Source: Engraulis encrasicolus
Lineage: Eukaryota > Chordata > Actinopteri > Clupeiformes > Engraulidae
DNA: 64,000 nt
Assembly (NCBI RefSeq): GCF_034702125.1
Contig: NC_085878.1
Location: 18,049,557 to 18,113,556 of the forward strand
Direction of reading: 5' to 3'
The position numbers were made by a program, and so were the translations under genes. The notes under the pieces were generated by a model. That model saw only the letters and a program-made list of their open reading frames with translations. It was not told the origin of the DNA and did not search any database. Shown here piece by piece: positions 1 through 12,558 of the stretch (position 1 is its first letter; every line of letters starts with the position of its first letter).

Positions 1-482
1 TTAATTTGATATATCCTGGTGGGGCACTGACTCACAGGCCTGGGACTGTGGTTGTGAGGGGTGCATAGAAAAAGTAGTGCAGCACGACCCATGTAAAGGG
101 GGCCTTGGCTGGAATCTACCGGTGTATGGTGGGCCTTGGCATGATTAAGTTTGGGAACCCCTGGGTTAAGACAAAGACAGTCCTAACCAAGTATTGAACA
201 TTAACATGTTATTTAGAAAGTACCAAATTTCAACTGATTTGATGTGACCCGAATTTCTTTCTTTTTTTCTGAAGAAAAGGTGATTTTATTACAATATTTC
301 ATTCAGCTCATTTTTTGGAGCTGGAAGGCCAAAATATGTAAAAATTAACGAATGAATGGAATAGATCAAAATGTGGGCAATGCATCTACAACCCATGAAA
401 GTTAAACATTATTGATGGAATTATGGAAATAAAACAACTTTTTCCATGATATTCTAATTATATGGCCAGGATCTGTATTGGT

Positions 483-1104
483 GCTGTTGCGTTCTACTTT
501 TTATGGTGAAATCCAAGCATGAACGTACAATCACTTACCAAATTTTTACGAGCTACGATTAATATCCCCTCCAAATATATTGATAAAAAGGTAAAACTGC
601 AAACCTGCATAGTATCCTTATGCACCCATTTTTGACATTTTCCACTTAAAGGTACGCTGTGCAGGAAATGTTCAAAAAGGTACTGCAACTATGCTGCTCA
701 TTGAAACTGGGCTGCCTATTGCCAAATTTGAACTTTTCATGAAAGTTTACCAAGTAATAAACTAATATTTTCTAGTATGGCCCAAATACAGTCATTTTTG
801 CAGCTAAAAATGTCTTTTTCTGGAAATTCAAAATGGCGAACCATGGAGAAGATACCCCTTTTAATGTATGAAAAGTGCAATCATCCCAGTCATAATTAAT
901 ACTTAGAATTTGATGGTGGTGGTAAGTATTCATGAAAAATGTAACATTAGTGAATGGGTAGCATGAATTCTGGAAATAAACAACAAAAAATCTTGCACAG
1001 TGTAAAATTGGTAATATTAATCGTAGCTCATAAAAAAAATCAGTAAGTAATTGTACGTTCATGCTTGGATCTCACTATACAAAGTAGAAAGCAACAGCTC
1101 CGTT
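483..1104. mobile_element. Inverted-repeat element with an insertion inside, tcf25 intron
   Basis: About 88-bp arms (483-570 and 1014-1100) are inverted: gatccaagcatgaacgtaca on the complement side matches atccaagcatgaacgtacaa on the left. A second element (about 646-1005, ends ggtacgctgtgcagg and the complement of ttacactgtgcaag) lies inside. The rest of 1-1563 has no exon I can identify; a degraded hAT right end (tttgggaacccctgg) is near 150-165. Confidence 0.65.
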
Positions 1105-1563
1105 ATTTTTCTAGTTCTAGTGTATACAGTAAAGACTTAACCTACCCCAAACGTGAATCCTGATTAAACAGCCAACATACATCCTTTGTCAAATTCAACA
1201 TGGTTATCCGTTTAATCCAAGTTTGAAGGGTAATTTTGCGTCAATGAAGTTTAAAAAAATCCCACAGGTTTGATGGACAGAGTAATATATTTCTTGAAGC
1301 CTTTGAGCCTTTCAGAGCCAGGGCAGATCATGTATCAGAGCAGATCATACATCTGCCTTGATAGCATCTATACAGGCACGCTAATGTTATGATATTATGC
1401 TACTGTAAGGACACTGATTCTGAGAATGCACTCGAGAGTTCTTAGAAGGGGCGTCAGGGCCGGGCTTAGCTGAGAGACAAGTGGAATGTGTTGACCTGAA
1501 TTTCAATATATAATACATGTACATCCAGCGTTAAAACTTAATGTTCTTCATCTCTTCTAATAG

Positions 1564-4473
1564 GCAAAATGGTGGAGCTACAAATGAGAGCACCTTTTCC
1601 CTCTTCTTCCGTTCCCTATTGCCAAACTTCAATCTTCAGGTGAGAGTAATGGCCTGCTGGAGGTAACACACACACGCACACGCGCACACACGCACACACG
1701 CACACATACATCAAGGCTTTCCACTGTATCCCTTAGATATTAATGTACCTCAGGTGGGTTTAGCAGGGTCATGCTCTAAATGAGTTTGTCCTACGATGGA
1801 TGACAGACACAGCAAAGCCTTTCTCTGGTTGCTTTGATGTTGGGATACCTGGGGCTATGTTCTAGTCCCTTATCGGGGGGTCATAATGCACACGGCTACC
1901 CTCTTTAATGTTTAAGCTGTGCTGAGTGTATGTTTCATGGTGTTCTTCTGAATTAATGTGTTTTATAACCATGTCCTGTGACAACCATGCCTTGAAGATC
2001 AATTGAGTATTGGGTCATGCCCTTGGGTCAATTTTCTAGGAGATACCACATTCAGCGGCTGCAGTCGCTCTTCAGTGCTAAGCAAGAGAGATTTCTGATA
2101 TTTGAACACAGCATCTACAGTATACTTAATTTACCCTCTGCCCTGCCAACAAGTTTGTTTTCACCAGGGTTTGTATGCGCACATCATTCTCTGACTGAAG
2201 AAAATTCTTGACACCGGTCTGCACTCTAGGAGTACTCTTTGTTTTGCTACAGTGGTGGTCTGTATGGCTGAGACTCTGTGACCGAGAAAGAGAATCTTCC
2301 ACTTTTGAGTCACTTTGATGTTGTTTTCTCTTAATACTTACCCTAACATGAGATGGTCCAGTTGTATTGGCTGAGATTGTTAAGCATAAAGACTTTCACA
2401 TGTGAATGGTAACCTACATCTGTACAAATACAGTTGCAAGCAAAATTGTTTTCATAGGCAAACGGACAAAATTTAACACGTTTTTTTTACTTGTACATCA
2501 TTTTTTTTTAACTTTTGTATTTTATTATCGGAAATGATTGTTCAGATGTCCTTTCCTCTATGTATGTGTGAATTCTTTCCATTCAAATATTTTGAACATG
2601 TATAAATATCAAAACCTATATAATTAACACACTATGTCATTAAAACCTATTTAAAATCTCCTTTGCATTGCAATGTAATGCAGTAGGCCTATCCATTTCC
2701 CAAAATGTTCCAAAATGGGTATGTCTTTTTGCAACAAATCTCTTCATATGCCACTGTATAGTGGGACAGCCAGAAAAAACAATCACAACAAATCTTCCCC
2801 AATTCCCTAAAGGCAGTACTGTAGTCTCCTACATGCTGTGATGACTTCTGGGAATGACGCTACATTTTATGACATGACTCTGACTGGGAACCTGTTGCGC
2901 CTGAAGCACTTATAGAGCTTATTAAGGATCTTTGATATGCACCCAAAGCTCTTTAGCAGTATGATGGGGTCTGGTAGGTACATCAAGTAAGTACAGTACA
3001 AGGCGTGTTGGTGCAGGTGCTTTGTAATGTATGTATGTAATTTAGTGATGTAATATAGTGGCATATGGGAATTTGCTGAAGAAGCCCTATGCGGTCTGGA
3101 ATGGAGTCATGGGAGCAGTACAGACATCTACAATTAGTGTTTAATTTCATGTTTCCGTAGTGAGTTTGTATATGGAAATGTTGTTTTTGTGCAATAGACA
3201 CAAGTTTACTTGGTGGAGATCATGTACTGTACACATGAAAGCTTAGGTTTTTTTTTTTTTTTAAACAAAGTGAAGCATAAAAACAACTTCAAGAAAAGGC
3301 ATCATGACTGCGTGATTTTATGGCATGATTCAATGTTTGCAATGCTGCTCCACTGTGAAAAAATAAACATTTTTGAGGTAGTCCTGTTACTAATGGCAAA
3401 AGCATGCATTAAAAAAATCTAAATAGGGCATACTGTACTTGCCCAAACGCATTTCAACAAGAATTTGATCTTTATCTCGTTCCCAAAGGGGTGATAATAA
3501 AGTGTACATTGATGAATACTCCAAAGTGTGTCTAGCTTCTGCCCTTTTCCCCCTGTGCATGATTTGGGTAGTAAGATGCCGTAAGGACAGGGATGTGCAG
3601 TCTCTTCTCCTAATGTCCTGAACAGACAACAAGAATGTATCTTTTGTCCACCACCGCCTGGCAACAGACCTCTATACCCAAGAACCCTCATTATGATGGC
3701 ATGCACTGCCAGCGTGAACTCTGCTGGGCGCTAGGGTGTCAAGTCGAGTCGTCAGACAATTGAATTTGCCTTTGCCTGTTTTGCACTGCTTAACTCTAAA
3801 CTGACCAAAGGTTTTGTGGCTTTACTCCCACCCTATTGAATGTTTTTTTTATTTTGTTTTGAGTACACAGTACACAGAATTTCACCTGCAAATTCATTTA
3901 ATTGCTGTGTGAGGATAGCCTGGGAGTACCCATGCTGCCTTGCTTGTGATTGAGTATGGCGTTTGCCGCCAGACTAGTGTGAGGATGTGAAACTGGTAGC
4001 ATCTTGGTGCTCAGCGTTTCTCTGCAAGCATGGCTAAACATTACATTACTTTAGAAGACCCTTTGATCAAATTGACTTACAAAAGAGGACATAAAAACAT
4101 CTTGAATATGCCAATAGCTATACTAGTTTAAATTTTCATTTGAGCTGTTCCCGCATATATTCCATTTTAAAGTTCCAAATACGTGAAGGTATCACTGCAG
4201 CTTAAGAATGAAGTGCAATTTTTTCACACCGTTTCTGATTTTTTACTGTTTGAACGGGTCTATAGAACCACTTCAGCCATACATGTTTTTTTTCCACAGG
4301 GTGACGTGAGGCCCGAGGGAGAGAACCAGGAAGTGGCCCGAGCGGGCCGGGAGCTGAACCAGGAACTGAATCGGCTAATGGTGGCCATGAGGGACATGCT
4401 GGCCAACATCCAGTTCCAGGAGCCGCCCCGGGAAGACAACCCAGAGCTGAGGGACGAGGACGAGTGGGACTAA
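1564..4473 (+). CDS. tcf25: TCF25 (transcription factor 25 / NULP1), last two coding exons, 5' part missing
   Basis: Two exons close the gene: 1564-1639, opening with one base of a split codon and then 25 codons (ends SLFFRSLLPNFNLQ), and 4300-4473 (57 codons plus TAA). Acceptors tag/cacag and donor gtgagagt are canonical and the reading phase joins cleanly at the CAG/GGT junction. The FFRSLLPN motif, the charged GDVRPEGE stretch and the tail LMVAMRDMLANI...FQEPPRED...DEWD match the C-terminus of vertebrate TCF25 as I know it. TCF25 is the relative of yeast Rqc1, which works with Listerin/NEMF in ribosome-associated quality control; it was first described as a basic helix-loop-helix-like repressor. 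Position upstream of mc1r in the same orientation agrees with the conserved vertebrate order. Earlier exons lie left of the window. Identity is firm; only the tail is visible, so domain integrity cannot be judged. Confidence 0.9.
1665..1708. repeat. CACACG/CACA microsatellite
   Basis: Alternating acacac and gcacac units directly after tcf25 exon 1564-1639. Confidence 0.85.
2500..2755. mobile_element. Older copy of the 12.6 kb MITE, tcf25 intron
   Basis: Shares tgtgtgaattctttccattcaaat and the later ccatttcccaaaatgttc...gggtatgtc layout with 12601-12851. The terminal repeats are degraded. Confidence 0.6.
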
Positions 4474-5400
4474 AACATGGGACATGAGGGACGGACGGAG
4501 GGGGACAGGATTTGAGGAGAGAAGAGACAGGAAGGAAGTGAGAGAAGAGGACTGCTGTGCTGTGTCCCTGTATGGAGGAATAAGAGTCTGCCTTTGCATT
4601 CTCAGCTGACCGGAGGTAATGGAAGAGGCCAGATAAGGCAGTGGAGAGTGACTGACCTGAGCAGTGGGGTCAGATCACTATTGGATACTGTTGAACTCTG
4701 AAGAAAAATGGCATTGACAACACATAATGCAGGGATTTGGTTTGCAGTAGCTGTGGCATTGGTAAACTGCTCCAACATAGCCAGGTTTCGTCACCCACCA
4801 CCACTTCCTCTGCAGATTGCAGCGTTTTGCCCCTCTGCTTATGCTCACCACCACACGCTCATGCTCTGTCCCTCTACCCATATGCTGATCACAAGCCGAG
4901 GGAGGTAGTCGGATCATCCAGCTCTCCTGCTATGTCAAGAACTCTTGTGTGGAATTCACATACCGTTATGTACATCGAGGGTGAATTTGTTGTTTGGCTT
5001 CCTGCTACTAAGTTTTTTTTTTAATGATCGAAAAGCTTTCAATGAGTTGACACTACAATCTGCTATGAATCAAGCTCCATATACCGTTTCCATTGCTGAT
5101 ACTTTGTGCCACATCCATAAACCTTCATCTTGCACCACTATGATCACAAAATGTCACTTGATGACCGTCATCACCCAAGTAACATTATTATTTAAGACAC
5201 GTGTGCTTTTCAGTGCTCTTCCACACACTTTCATGATCCCTCATTAAGGTGAATACATTGACGGTAGGAATTGTTGTATGATCTCCCCCCCCCCCCCAGT
5301 CGTATAATTTCCTATCCTCTGTGCTCAGGCAGTAACATTGTCAATAATGGTGTTAATGCAACCAGTGCAATGAAAATAAATATTTTATTCTTCACATCAC
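4474..5400 (+). other. tcf25: tcf25 3' UTR, with candidate polyadenylation signal
   Basis: The sequence after the TAA carries no further open frame. An AATAAA at 5375-5380 is followed by a T-rich stretch, so a 3' UTR of about 0.9 kb is plausible. A second AATAAA follows near 5969. Which one is used cannot be decided from sequence. A C13-type homopolymer sits at about 5285-5298. Confidence 0.45.
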
Positions 5401-5565
5401 CACTGTTATTCATCAAAGGTATCTGCATTACAGAACATGATGTGTTCCAATTGTGACGTAACCTGATTTACATCATCTGGCTGCATTCAACAACGTCACG
5501 CAGGGCCTTATCAGAGGGCAAGAGTCAGGTAAATTGTGTCATACTAGGCGTCAAGCAAATAGTTA

Positions 5566-5596
5566 ATTCTTTCTTTCTTTCTTTCTTTCTTTCTTA
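5566..5596. repeat. (TTTC)n microsatellite
   Basis: About seven ttctttc units. The rest of 5.5-9.4 kb holds a (CA)n at 7767-7805, a tRNA-B-box-like ctgggttcgaatctgg at 5922-5937, a possible MITE end ttaaaggtccagtatgtaac near 7158, and no gene I can support. Confidence 0.8.
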
Positions 5597-7763
5597 GGCT
5601 CTTATGTCCTAAATCCAGTCTATGTAAACTCACTAGTCGACACAAGACCAAAATGGAAAAGCCATCAAATGCTTGGGTGGACAGCCACTTTCTAAATTAG
5701 AACTTTGATGTCCGTAGAATCTCTTTTACACTCCATGTCAATGGCTGAGCCATCTGTCCGAGTTCTGTGTAGTATGTACCCTCCTAATGGCCATCGCCCT
5801 CGGCAACAGGAGCTTGCGTCCCATGATGTGCCTCGGCATAGCTGAATAGTGTTTACTCAATTAGTGGCTACGGAACACCCATACCATCAATAGGCTATGC
5901 GTCCATGGGGACCTGGGTTCGAATCTGGCCTGGGTCGTTATGTCACCACACCATCACTGTTCTGTCCAATAAATGCAAAACGCCTCACAAATTGTATATT
6001 TTTGATTTCATGGTGCATAAGGAAAAACAGTCTAATTTTAATTGAATTTTAATTTTATCTGTTACCTTATGACTTACAAGGAATTACAAGGGCCACATTC
6101 AAACATACGAGGACATGGCAGTGTGACCGAAACAAAAGCTTGTCTTTCCTCAATGTTGTGGTTTTATTTTGCTGGCTGGGCCTCCTGAAAGAGGCACGTG
6201 GTTGTTTTATGACGGGAATGGGAGATATAACTGAACAGGCGTCGCTGTGAACTGCTGGCCTTGTTTGCTAATTTACCTAGAGCGACCACCCTGTATCATG
6301 AGGCTCATCCATGTGTGATGATGTCCCTTGGACACAGACGCTGCTGTCTCCACACGACTTGTTCCTCGTCTTACTGCGGGTGAAGATCATTTCTCCAAAC
6401 CTGTCCTTTCCTCCGACTTCATGCCTCGTTGCCAGCCTGGGCAACATCAGATTTATATTGGATATTCATTAAATATTCAAAATACATAGGCCTATGTGAC
6501 AGGAAAAAATGAACATTTTCAAACTTACTTTAAAATATGGACGAATGTCCTTATGTGCTACATTGCTGATATTGTATCTCGCTTATGTATTTTAATATAA
6601 AACAGACTTTACCCAAGTCAGCAGCTAGCCAAGAGGTAGGAAGATGGCAAAGGATGAGAGTTTGGGAGGTGACTTTAACCCCGTTTGTGGTTTTCACTGC
6701 ACTCTTGATTCAGAAGGAAAGATTTCTCCTTCACATTCCTTTGTGGTCTTGTATTTCAAGCCATGGTTGTCAGAAATCGTGTCTCCAGATTTCTCGCTCC
6801 AAATGTGGCTCTCCACAGTTGTAAACAAGGGGTTGGTCTAGAAGCAATGTGACAAGGGGTTTCGGTTCACACGCTACTTGCATGGCTTTGGAGACTAAAA
6901 GCATGAACATGAAAGATTAAAACATGAAAGAGTTTAAACTATAAAAACATGAATGAAATTGTTCAGTGGTTTGTCAGCTTGTAACAGGGTGAAAGGCACC
7001 TTTTTGAATTTGCTTTGCCAACCTTCCTGAGCTATAACCACAGTATGTAAGGATTCTAGCCACAGGCCAGCTGTCTGCAGCTTAGATGAGAGACACTTCC
7101 TAACTGTAGGGCACATGATCAGTATAGCTTAGTGTTGCTAGTAAGAAATTAATAATTTTAAAGGTCCAGTATGTAACTTCTTATGCGTTCCGTACCGGTG
7201 TTCGTGTTGGCTATCAAACTTGTTCTTCTTTTGTTCACTTCCATGAATTACACTTATTCAGAATGGCTTTAAATGTTCCATTTCTGTACAATAAAGGGAG
7301 AGGGGGGGGACGGGACTTTTTATTATTACTCCATCTTGCACCATGTTACCTAATCGGGAGCAAACATGGTTCCGAAATTCACAACAATGGGCATTGTGGG
7401 CCCATATTGATACTTCAAAGGAAGTGACCTCTTGCACATACCTTCCCACATTCCACAAGCATGAGGTTGTGAAGCTCCTGTGCTGGGGCATGTGTGGAAA
7501 TTGAAAAAGAAGATATGAATGGCCACTTCAGGCGGTAAATACGGACTGTATGTATGATTGAAATAAAAGCAGGTCAAAGTTGAAAGGTTTAAAATGACTG
7601 CCCAGCAGCTGTAAATGTCTTATACAAAATATGAAGCTAATACAGACTGTCATGCAACCCTCACTATCTTTTTTGGACATCTAAATCTAAAACTACTAAT
7701 GTATCAATGCCTACCATTGTGCTCATGCCTACCATAATACTGTCCATTCCATACTCTCGCTCG

Positions 7764-7766
<3 letters not shown>

Positions 7767-7805
<39 letters not shown>
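7767..7805. repeat. (CA)n microsatellite
   Basis: About 19 pure ca units in the tcf25-mc1r interval. Confidence 0.9.
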
Positions 7806-7806
<1 letters not shown>

Positions 7807-9830
7807 TACTGTTTTTTTCCTATTTCCCTTGTTCTTTTGCCTGTTATTTTGACCCCCCACTTAAATGCTCATGTCTGTCATCTTCACCTCAATTTTCTGT
7901 CTCCCCAATTGCCAGGGGAGTGGCTAAGCCATGGGCGGCCGACGGCTGATCTTAGAAGTTCTTTCTGCCGATGACTCTTACAAAAGAGGACTTTCCAGGA
8001 ACTCTGAAATCAGCCGCCTTGTGATTTGGGCTGTGGTTGTATTTTTGGAGATACTGTGGGCACACAGAGGCCAGCTAGATATGTTTAATTACCACCCAAT
8101 TAGAACTGAAGTGCACTTCATTACTTCTGACATGGATGGCATGCTGTTGCCTTTTGGTACCCCTGCTCAGATCTCTGGTCTTCACACTCACCTGCCAATT
8201 CATTCTGTAATGGTTGCATACCACCTGTAGTCGCATAATGATAACACGGAAAGCATTGAGAACTGATGACCCTAACATAGGACCTGGCAATGATGTGTTA
8301 GTTACAGCACATTTTCACAAATTTACAATTTGCTGCAGTTATACTATATTAAATTGAACATTTGCCATTGATCATGCTTTGAGAAGCTTCGACGCGTTTG
8401 AGGCGAATATTGTTAGGTGTTTGACCTTAAATAAGGCTGTGCTATCTATGACCACTTGAGCTCGCTGTAAACAGTAAGCTGATGGCACACATTTGTATTG
8501 TGTCTTGTGACACTTAATGTCAGAGAGTGTGACAAAAAACTGGTTTGGATTTTATTGTCACAGCCAGCTACTCGAAGATTCTCCTTGATCCAGAGCCCTC
8601 TACAGGATGTGCGCGCATAAATAGAATAAAGTTAAAATTAGTATTTTTGTATACCCTTGGGGGGAAATCAAGCCAACTTTGTCCAGGTTTGTGGAAAAAG
8701 TACATGAGAAAATCAAGTTACCTCTCATTACCTTCCTGTTTCGTAATATTGTGTCAGCCACTATGTCCAAATGAAATGTCGCTGAAAACAATTACCTTTA
8801 GACTGTCTGCATCTAGGCCCCATGAACTCATGTAAAAGGGATTGTATAAGTCCGGCATAATGGTCAATGTTTATGATCAAAACACATCTGTTGGAAATGG
8901 TGCTCTAAGCAGCCATTTTCTCTACTCTGGATTCTGTATGCTTGCATAACTGTTCTCCCATAAACAAAGGCATAATGTGGTTCTTCAGTATATTCCCAAG
9001 ATGCCAATTTCATAATGTGTAGTCAAGCGTTCAGGCCCTGCATGAAAAAATGCTTTGAAATTGAAGTCAGAGATATACTGTAGGCTGTATACACAGCAGT
9101 ATTATATAGGTGTTTATTATGGAGTCGCATAAACCTGCTTAATAGGTGCTTGTTGCTTAATAAGTGCCTATGCACTTTGATATGATTTCATTATGAAGAG
9201 TAAGCGGCCATACTGTTTAATAAGTGGCACTCGAAATAAGAACAAATTGGATAACTGCTCATTTTGAACCGGAACAAATTGCTTAAAGATCATATATTGT
9301 AAACATTATGTTTGGAATTGTTACGGCAAGGTGGTGTATCATATTTTGCGCATGCATGGCACAAGTGAACAAGTAGGCTAAGGCTGATATATTCCCCTGC
9401 TATGCATCTTCCAAAGTGAACCCTTTCTGGGACAAGGCGCGCAAGGTCTGGTGAATGATCCTCAAATCCGAAGTCATGCGACTGGCTTTGCAGAGAAAGG
9501 AGGAGCCAAAGGCTAAGACATTTAAGTTGAACAGCCCCTTTATGTTCGAAAGTTGAGCAGAAAGTTCAGAGATAAGTCCATGTATCTATTTGGCTACAAA
9601 TAATTCCGAGTCGCTACACAACGCTGCTGACGCACCCGATACCTCTACTGTTTTCCCGACGGTAACTTCTCCTGGAGCTCTGAAGTTATATACGAAAACC
9701 TCATCATGCAGTCACAGTGGACAGATATTTCAACAACAACAGCTGTCTATAATTCAATATATGATAAACAGCCTCAACATTTTTTGTGAACGTTTCGGGT
9801 GGAGCCAGACATCTTCGAACATATATGCAG

Positions 9831-9957
9831 GTAAGGTAACAAAGACAAAATCAAACTCCTAGCATTTTACTTGTTTACTTACTTTTCTTGTTAAGTGGTG
9901 GGAATACCAACGGAAACAGCACCAGACAATTTTTAATGCTTTGTTTTGTTCTGACAG
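9831..9957 (+). other. mc1r: Possible 127-bp 5'-UTR intron of mc1r
   Basis: A strong donor (cag/gtaaggt) at 9831 is paired with a T-rich acceptor (ttgttctgacag) ending at 9957, 58 bp before the mc1r ATG. If used, it would split the 5' UTR and leave the coding exon intact. A short upstream ORF (ATG at about 9579, 8 codons) lies in the putative leader. Inference from splice-site quality only. Confidence 0.35.
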
Positions 9958-10015
9958 GACTCGAAAGAAATCGTTTTTCGTCTTTATCCGCACAAGGCTT
10001 CCAAATCGGGTGGCC

Positions 10016-10996
10016 ATGAACCTGAGCGCGCATCACCATCACCACCTCACCATAAAGAACTTCGACAACAGCCAGCTGTTGTACGGGGAGGACAACTTCA
10101 CCCATAACTTCACCACGGGCGACAACAACCACACATTGCAATGCGCCAACATTCTGATGCCCCAGGAGCTGTTTTTAACCCTGGGCTTGGTGAGCCTGGT
10201 GGAGAACATCTTGGTTGTCCTCGCCATCATCAAAAACAGGAACCTGCACTCTCCAATGTACTACTTCATCTGCTGCCTCGCCGTCTCCGACATGCTGGTG
10301 AGCGTGAGCAACGTGGTGGAGACGGTGTTCATGATGCTGCACGATAACGGATTTATCACCATGATGCCCAGCATGATGCAGCACCTGGACAATGTTATAG
10401 ACATCATGATTTGTAGCTCAGTGGTGTCCTCCCTGTCTTTCCTGTGCACCATCGCTGCCGACCGCTATATCACCATCTTTTACGCGCTGAGGTACCACAG
10501 CATCATGACGACGCAGCGCGCTGCCACCATCATCGTCGTAGTGTGGTCGGCCAGCATCACCGCCAGCAGCTTTTTCATTTTCTACTACACCAACAAAGCG
10601 GTCATCATCTGCCTCGTGACCTTCTTCATCATCACGCTGGTCTTCACGGCGGTGCTCTACCTGCACATGTTCATTCTGGCGCACGTGCACTCCAGGCGCA
10701 TCATGGCATTCAATAAGAGTCGCCGCCAAGCCACGAGTATGAAAGGCGCGATCACTCTCACCATTCTTCTAGGCGTCTTCATCGTTTGCTGGGGACCGTT
10801 TTTCCTTCATCTGATCTTGATCCTGACCTGTCCCCAGGCCCCGCTTTGCAAGTGTTTCTTCAGCTACTTCAACCTGTTTCTGATTCTCATTATTTGCAAC
10901 TCTCTTATCGACCCGCTGATTTACGCGTACCGTAGCCAGGAACTGCGCAAGACGTTGAAAGAGTTGGTTTTCTGCTCCTTGTGTTGTGTGATATAG
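10016..10996 (+). CDS. mc1r: Melanocortin 1 receptor (MC1R), complete
   Basis: Single-exon 326-codon GPCR. The start is the ATG at 10016 in good context (gtggccATGa); the frame stays open upstream but without another ATG. The N-terminus holds N-glycosylation sequons NFT, NFT and NHT (residues about 27-40) and five consecutive histidines (6-10). Seven hydrophobic segments follow. Diagnostic features: [14 protein letters not shown] at the TM1/loop (E63), [17 protein letters not shown] in TM2, E102, D125 and D129 in TM2/TM3 (the acidic melanocortin-binding pocket), DRY at 149-151, CWGPFFLH in TM6, [19 protein letters not shown] in TM7/helix 8, and a cysteine-rich end FCSLCCVI likely palmitoylated. 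MC1R couples to Gs, binds alpha-MSH and agouti-signalling protein, and sets melanin amount and type in melanophores. Length matches fish MC1R. No loss-of-function change is visible. Neighbours tcf25 and beta-tubulin confirm orthology rather than another MCR paralogue. Confidence 0.97.
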   Translation: MNLSAHHHHHLTIKNFDNSQLLYGEDNFTHNFTTGDNNHTLQCANILMPQELFLTLGLVSLVENILVVLAIIKNRNLHSPMYYFICCLAVSDMLVSVSNVVETVFMMLHDNGFITMMPSMMQHLDNVIDIMICSSVVSSLSFLCTIAADRYITIFYALRYHSIMTTQRAATIIVVVWSASITASSFFIFYYTNKAVIICLVTFFIITLVFTAVLYLHMFILAHVHSRRIMAFNKSRRQATSMKGAITLTILLGVFIVCWGPFFLHLILILTCPQAPLCKCFFSYFNLFLILIICNSLIDPLIYAYRSQELRKTLKELVFCSLCCVI

Positions 10997-11182
10997 ATGT
11001 GGACTCGCGGAGGAGAATCACGTCTTGGAATTGACAGTGGTAATAAGTAGGGATGCCACTGACTGCTGGTTTCGCTGGGTTTAACCTTTTTGGAGCAAAC
11101 CGACTATCTTGAAATGGAATATAATAATACAAGTGTTTAACCCTCTTTTTCAACCCTGTATGTATGGGAAAATAGACTTTAA

Positions 11183-11188
11183 AATAAA
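11183..11188 (+). terminator. mc1r: Candidate mc1r polyadenylation signal AATAAA
   Basis: First canonical AATAAA after the mc1r stop codon, about 190 bp downstream, followed by T-rich sequence (tttttacatg). Would give a short 3' UTR. Other sites further down cannot be excluded. Confidence 0.4.
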
Positions 11189-12558
11189 AAATGGACAGTC
11201 ATATTGCTCCAGTTTAGTATTTTTTACATGTATAATGTATTGGAGATATGGAGACAGCCAGCCCTGTTGCGCGCAAAAGGCGCGTTGTACTTGGCGAAGT
11301 GAATCCTATGTGCTCGTAATTTGTATTTTTTAAAATTTACATTATGGTGTACTACTTGATCTGTTGACATTACTTATGTATATTTGGCATGAAGGAGATC
11401 GAATATACTTCAGAACCAAGTAGATAATCTCACCCCAATATTGCAAGAAAACATCAAGTGTTGATATTGACAGATGGGGTGTATGTAAATGTTTCAATAT
11501 TTGATCATATCTCAGTGTTTGAAAAAGTACTGTTGTCATAGCCCACTGTACAGCAAGTTATTGCACATCAGTTTCAATAGGCCTATACAATAGAGAGTGT
11601 TTGTCTGGATAGTGGGTATGACATTTTTAATTATGCCTGTTTTAAATCTTTTTAAATTATTTGATAGGAATAATACATAACTTGAACTGAGGCTACTTTC
11701 AAACGAGACATCTTGGTGAACGGTTTGTTGAGTGATACCACAGCCTTTTTTCAGCCTATACCAGTAGCCCAACACACCCTGATAGCTACAGCAGAGATGC
11801 CAGAGAAACTATTCTCCAAAATGCTCATGCAAACCCAATTCGCATGAATGTAGGTGACACTTTGTATTTTTATACCAAGTGCTGTAGCACATGTCATTTT
11901 TCATACCAGTATTTTCATTTTATGATGATGATATCCATATCAGTAGGCTATAGTAAAGAGTTTTAGAATTATTTATAAAGTTGTCTCTGGACAGAATGTT
12001 TTAATGGCAAATAAGCATATTGCTCCCTGGGGGCACTAAATCTATATTTGGGCCCATGTTATCTGTGTGGGTCTCGTGGGTTTGAGCTAACTTGGGGCAA
12101 ACATTCTGATCTGGGAAGGGTGGAGATGTTTAAGAACTTGCTGTGAATTGACTAGACATGGTCTCTGGTGGATTTAGAATTTCTACTATTATGAGAGAGG
12201 GTGAAGGTCAACCTTTGCTTTTGGAAATGCAAGCTTTAAAACGGTTATGATGTGTGAGTATGAGAGACACCTCTGTTGCCATGTAGTTTGTTAATTAAAG
12301 ACCGCCTGTTCATCACAAGTTACATCACATGTCTTAGGGCTCTCTGAAAAACAGGCCCATTCAGGCTATGGAAAACACTGAAAACGTCCTAATCCGAGAA
12401 GAGAAACAGAAAAAGTAAAGGAATGACTGTAAATGTTGGGTGGATCAATATTGTGAGTTGTCATGGATTCCAGGGCAACGTAGCCTGATAATGTTGGCAT
12501 GGCACTGACTCTACAACTCAACAACTGGATATGTACGCAGCAGCACAGACATTTAGAT

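Noticed and set aside
5922..5937. A tRNA gene suggested by the B-box-like ctgggttcgaatctgg
   Set aside because: No cloverleaf or A box at the right spacing; probably a relic of a tRNA-derived repeat.
9590..9862. A 90-codon frame upstream of mc1r
   Set aside because: It has no ATG start, is not in phase with mc1r after the candidate splice, and resembles no protein I know. More likely leader sequence.
9941..10015. A 25-residue N-terminal extension of MC1R
   Set aside because: The upstream frame has no ATG (it begins at a TTG) and would cross a probable splice acceptor; the ATG at 10016 matches fish MC1R length.
10418..10729. Antisense and shifted frames across the mc1r coding exon
   Set aside because: Shadows of a GC-rich gene with strong codon bias.
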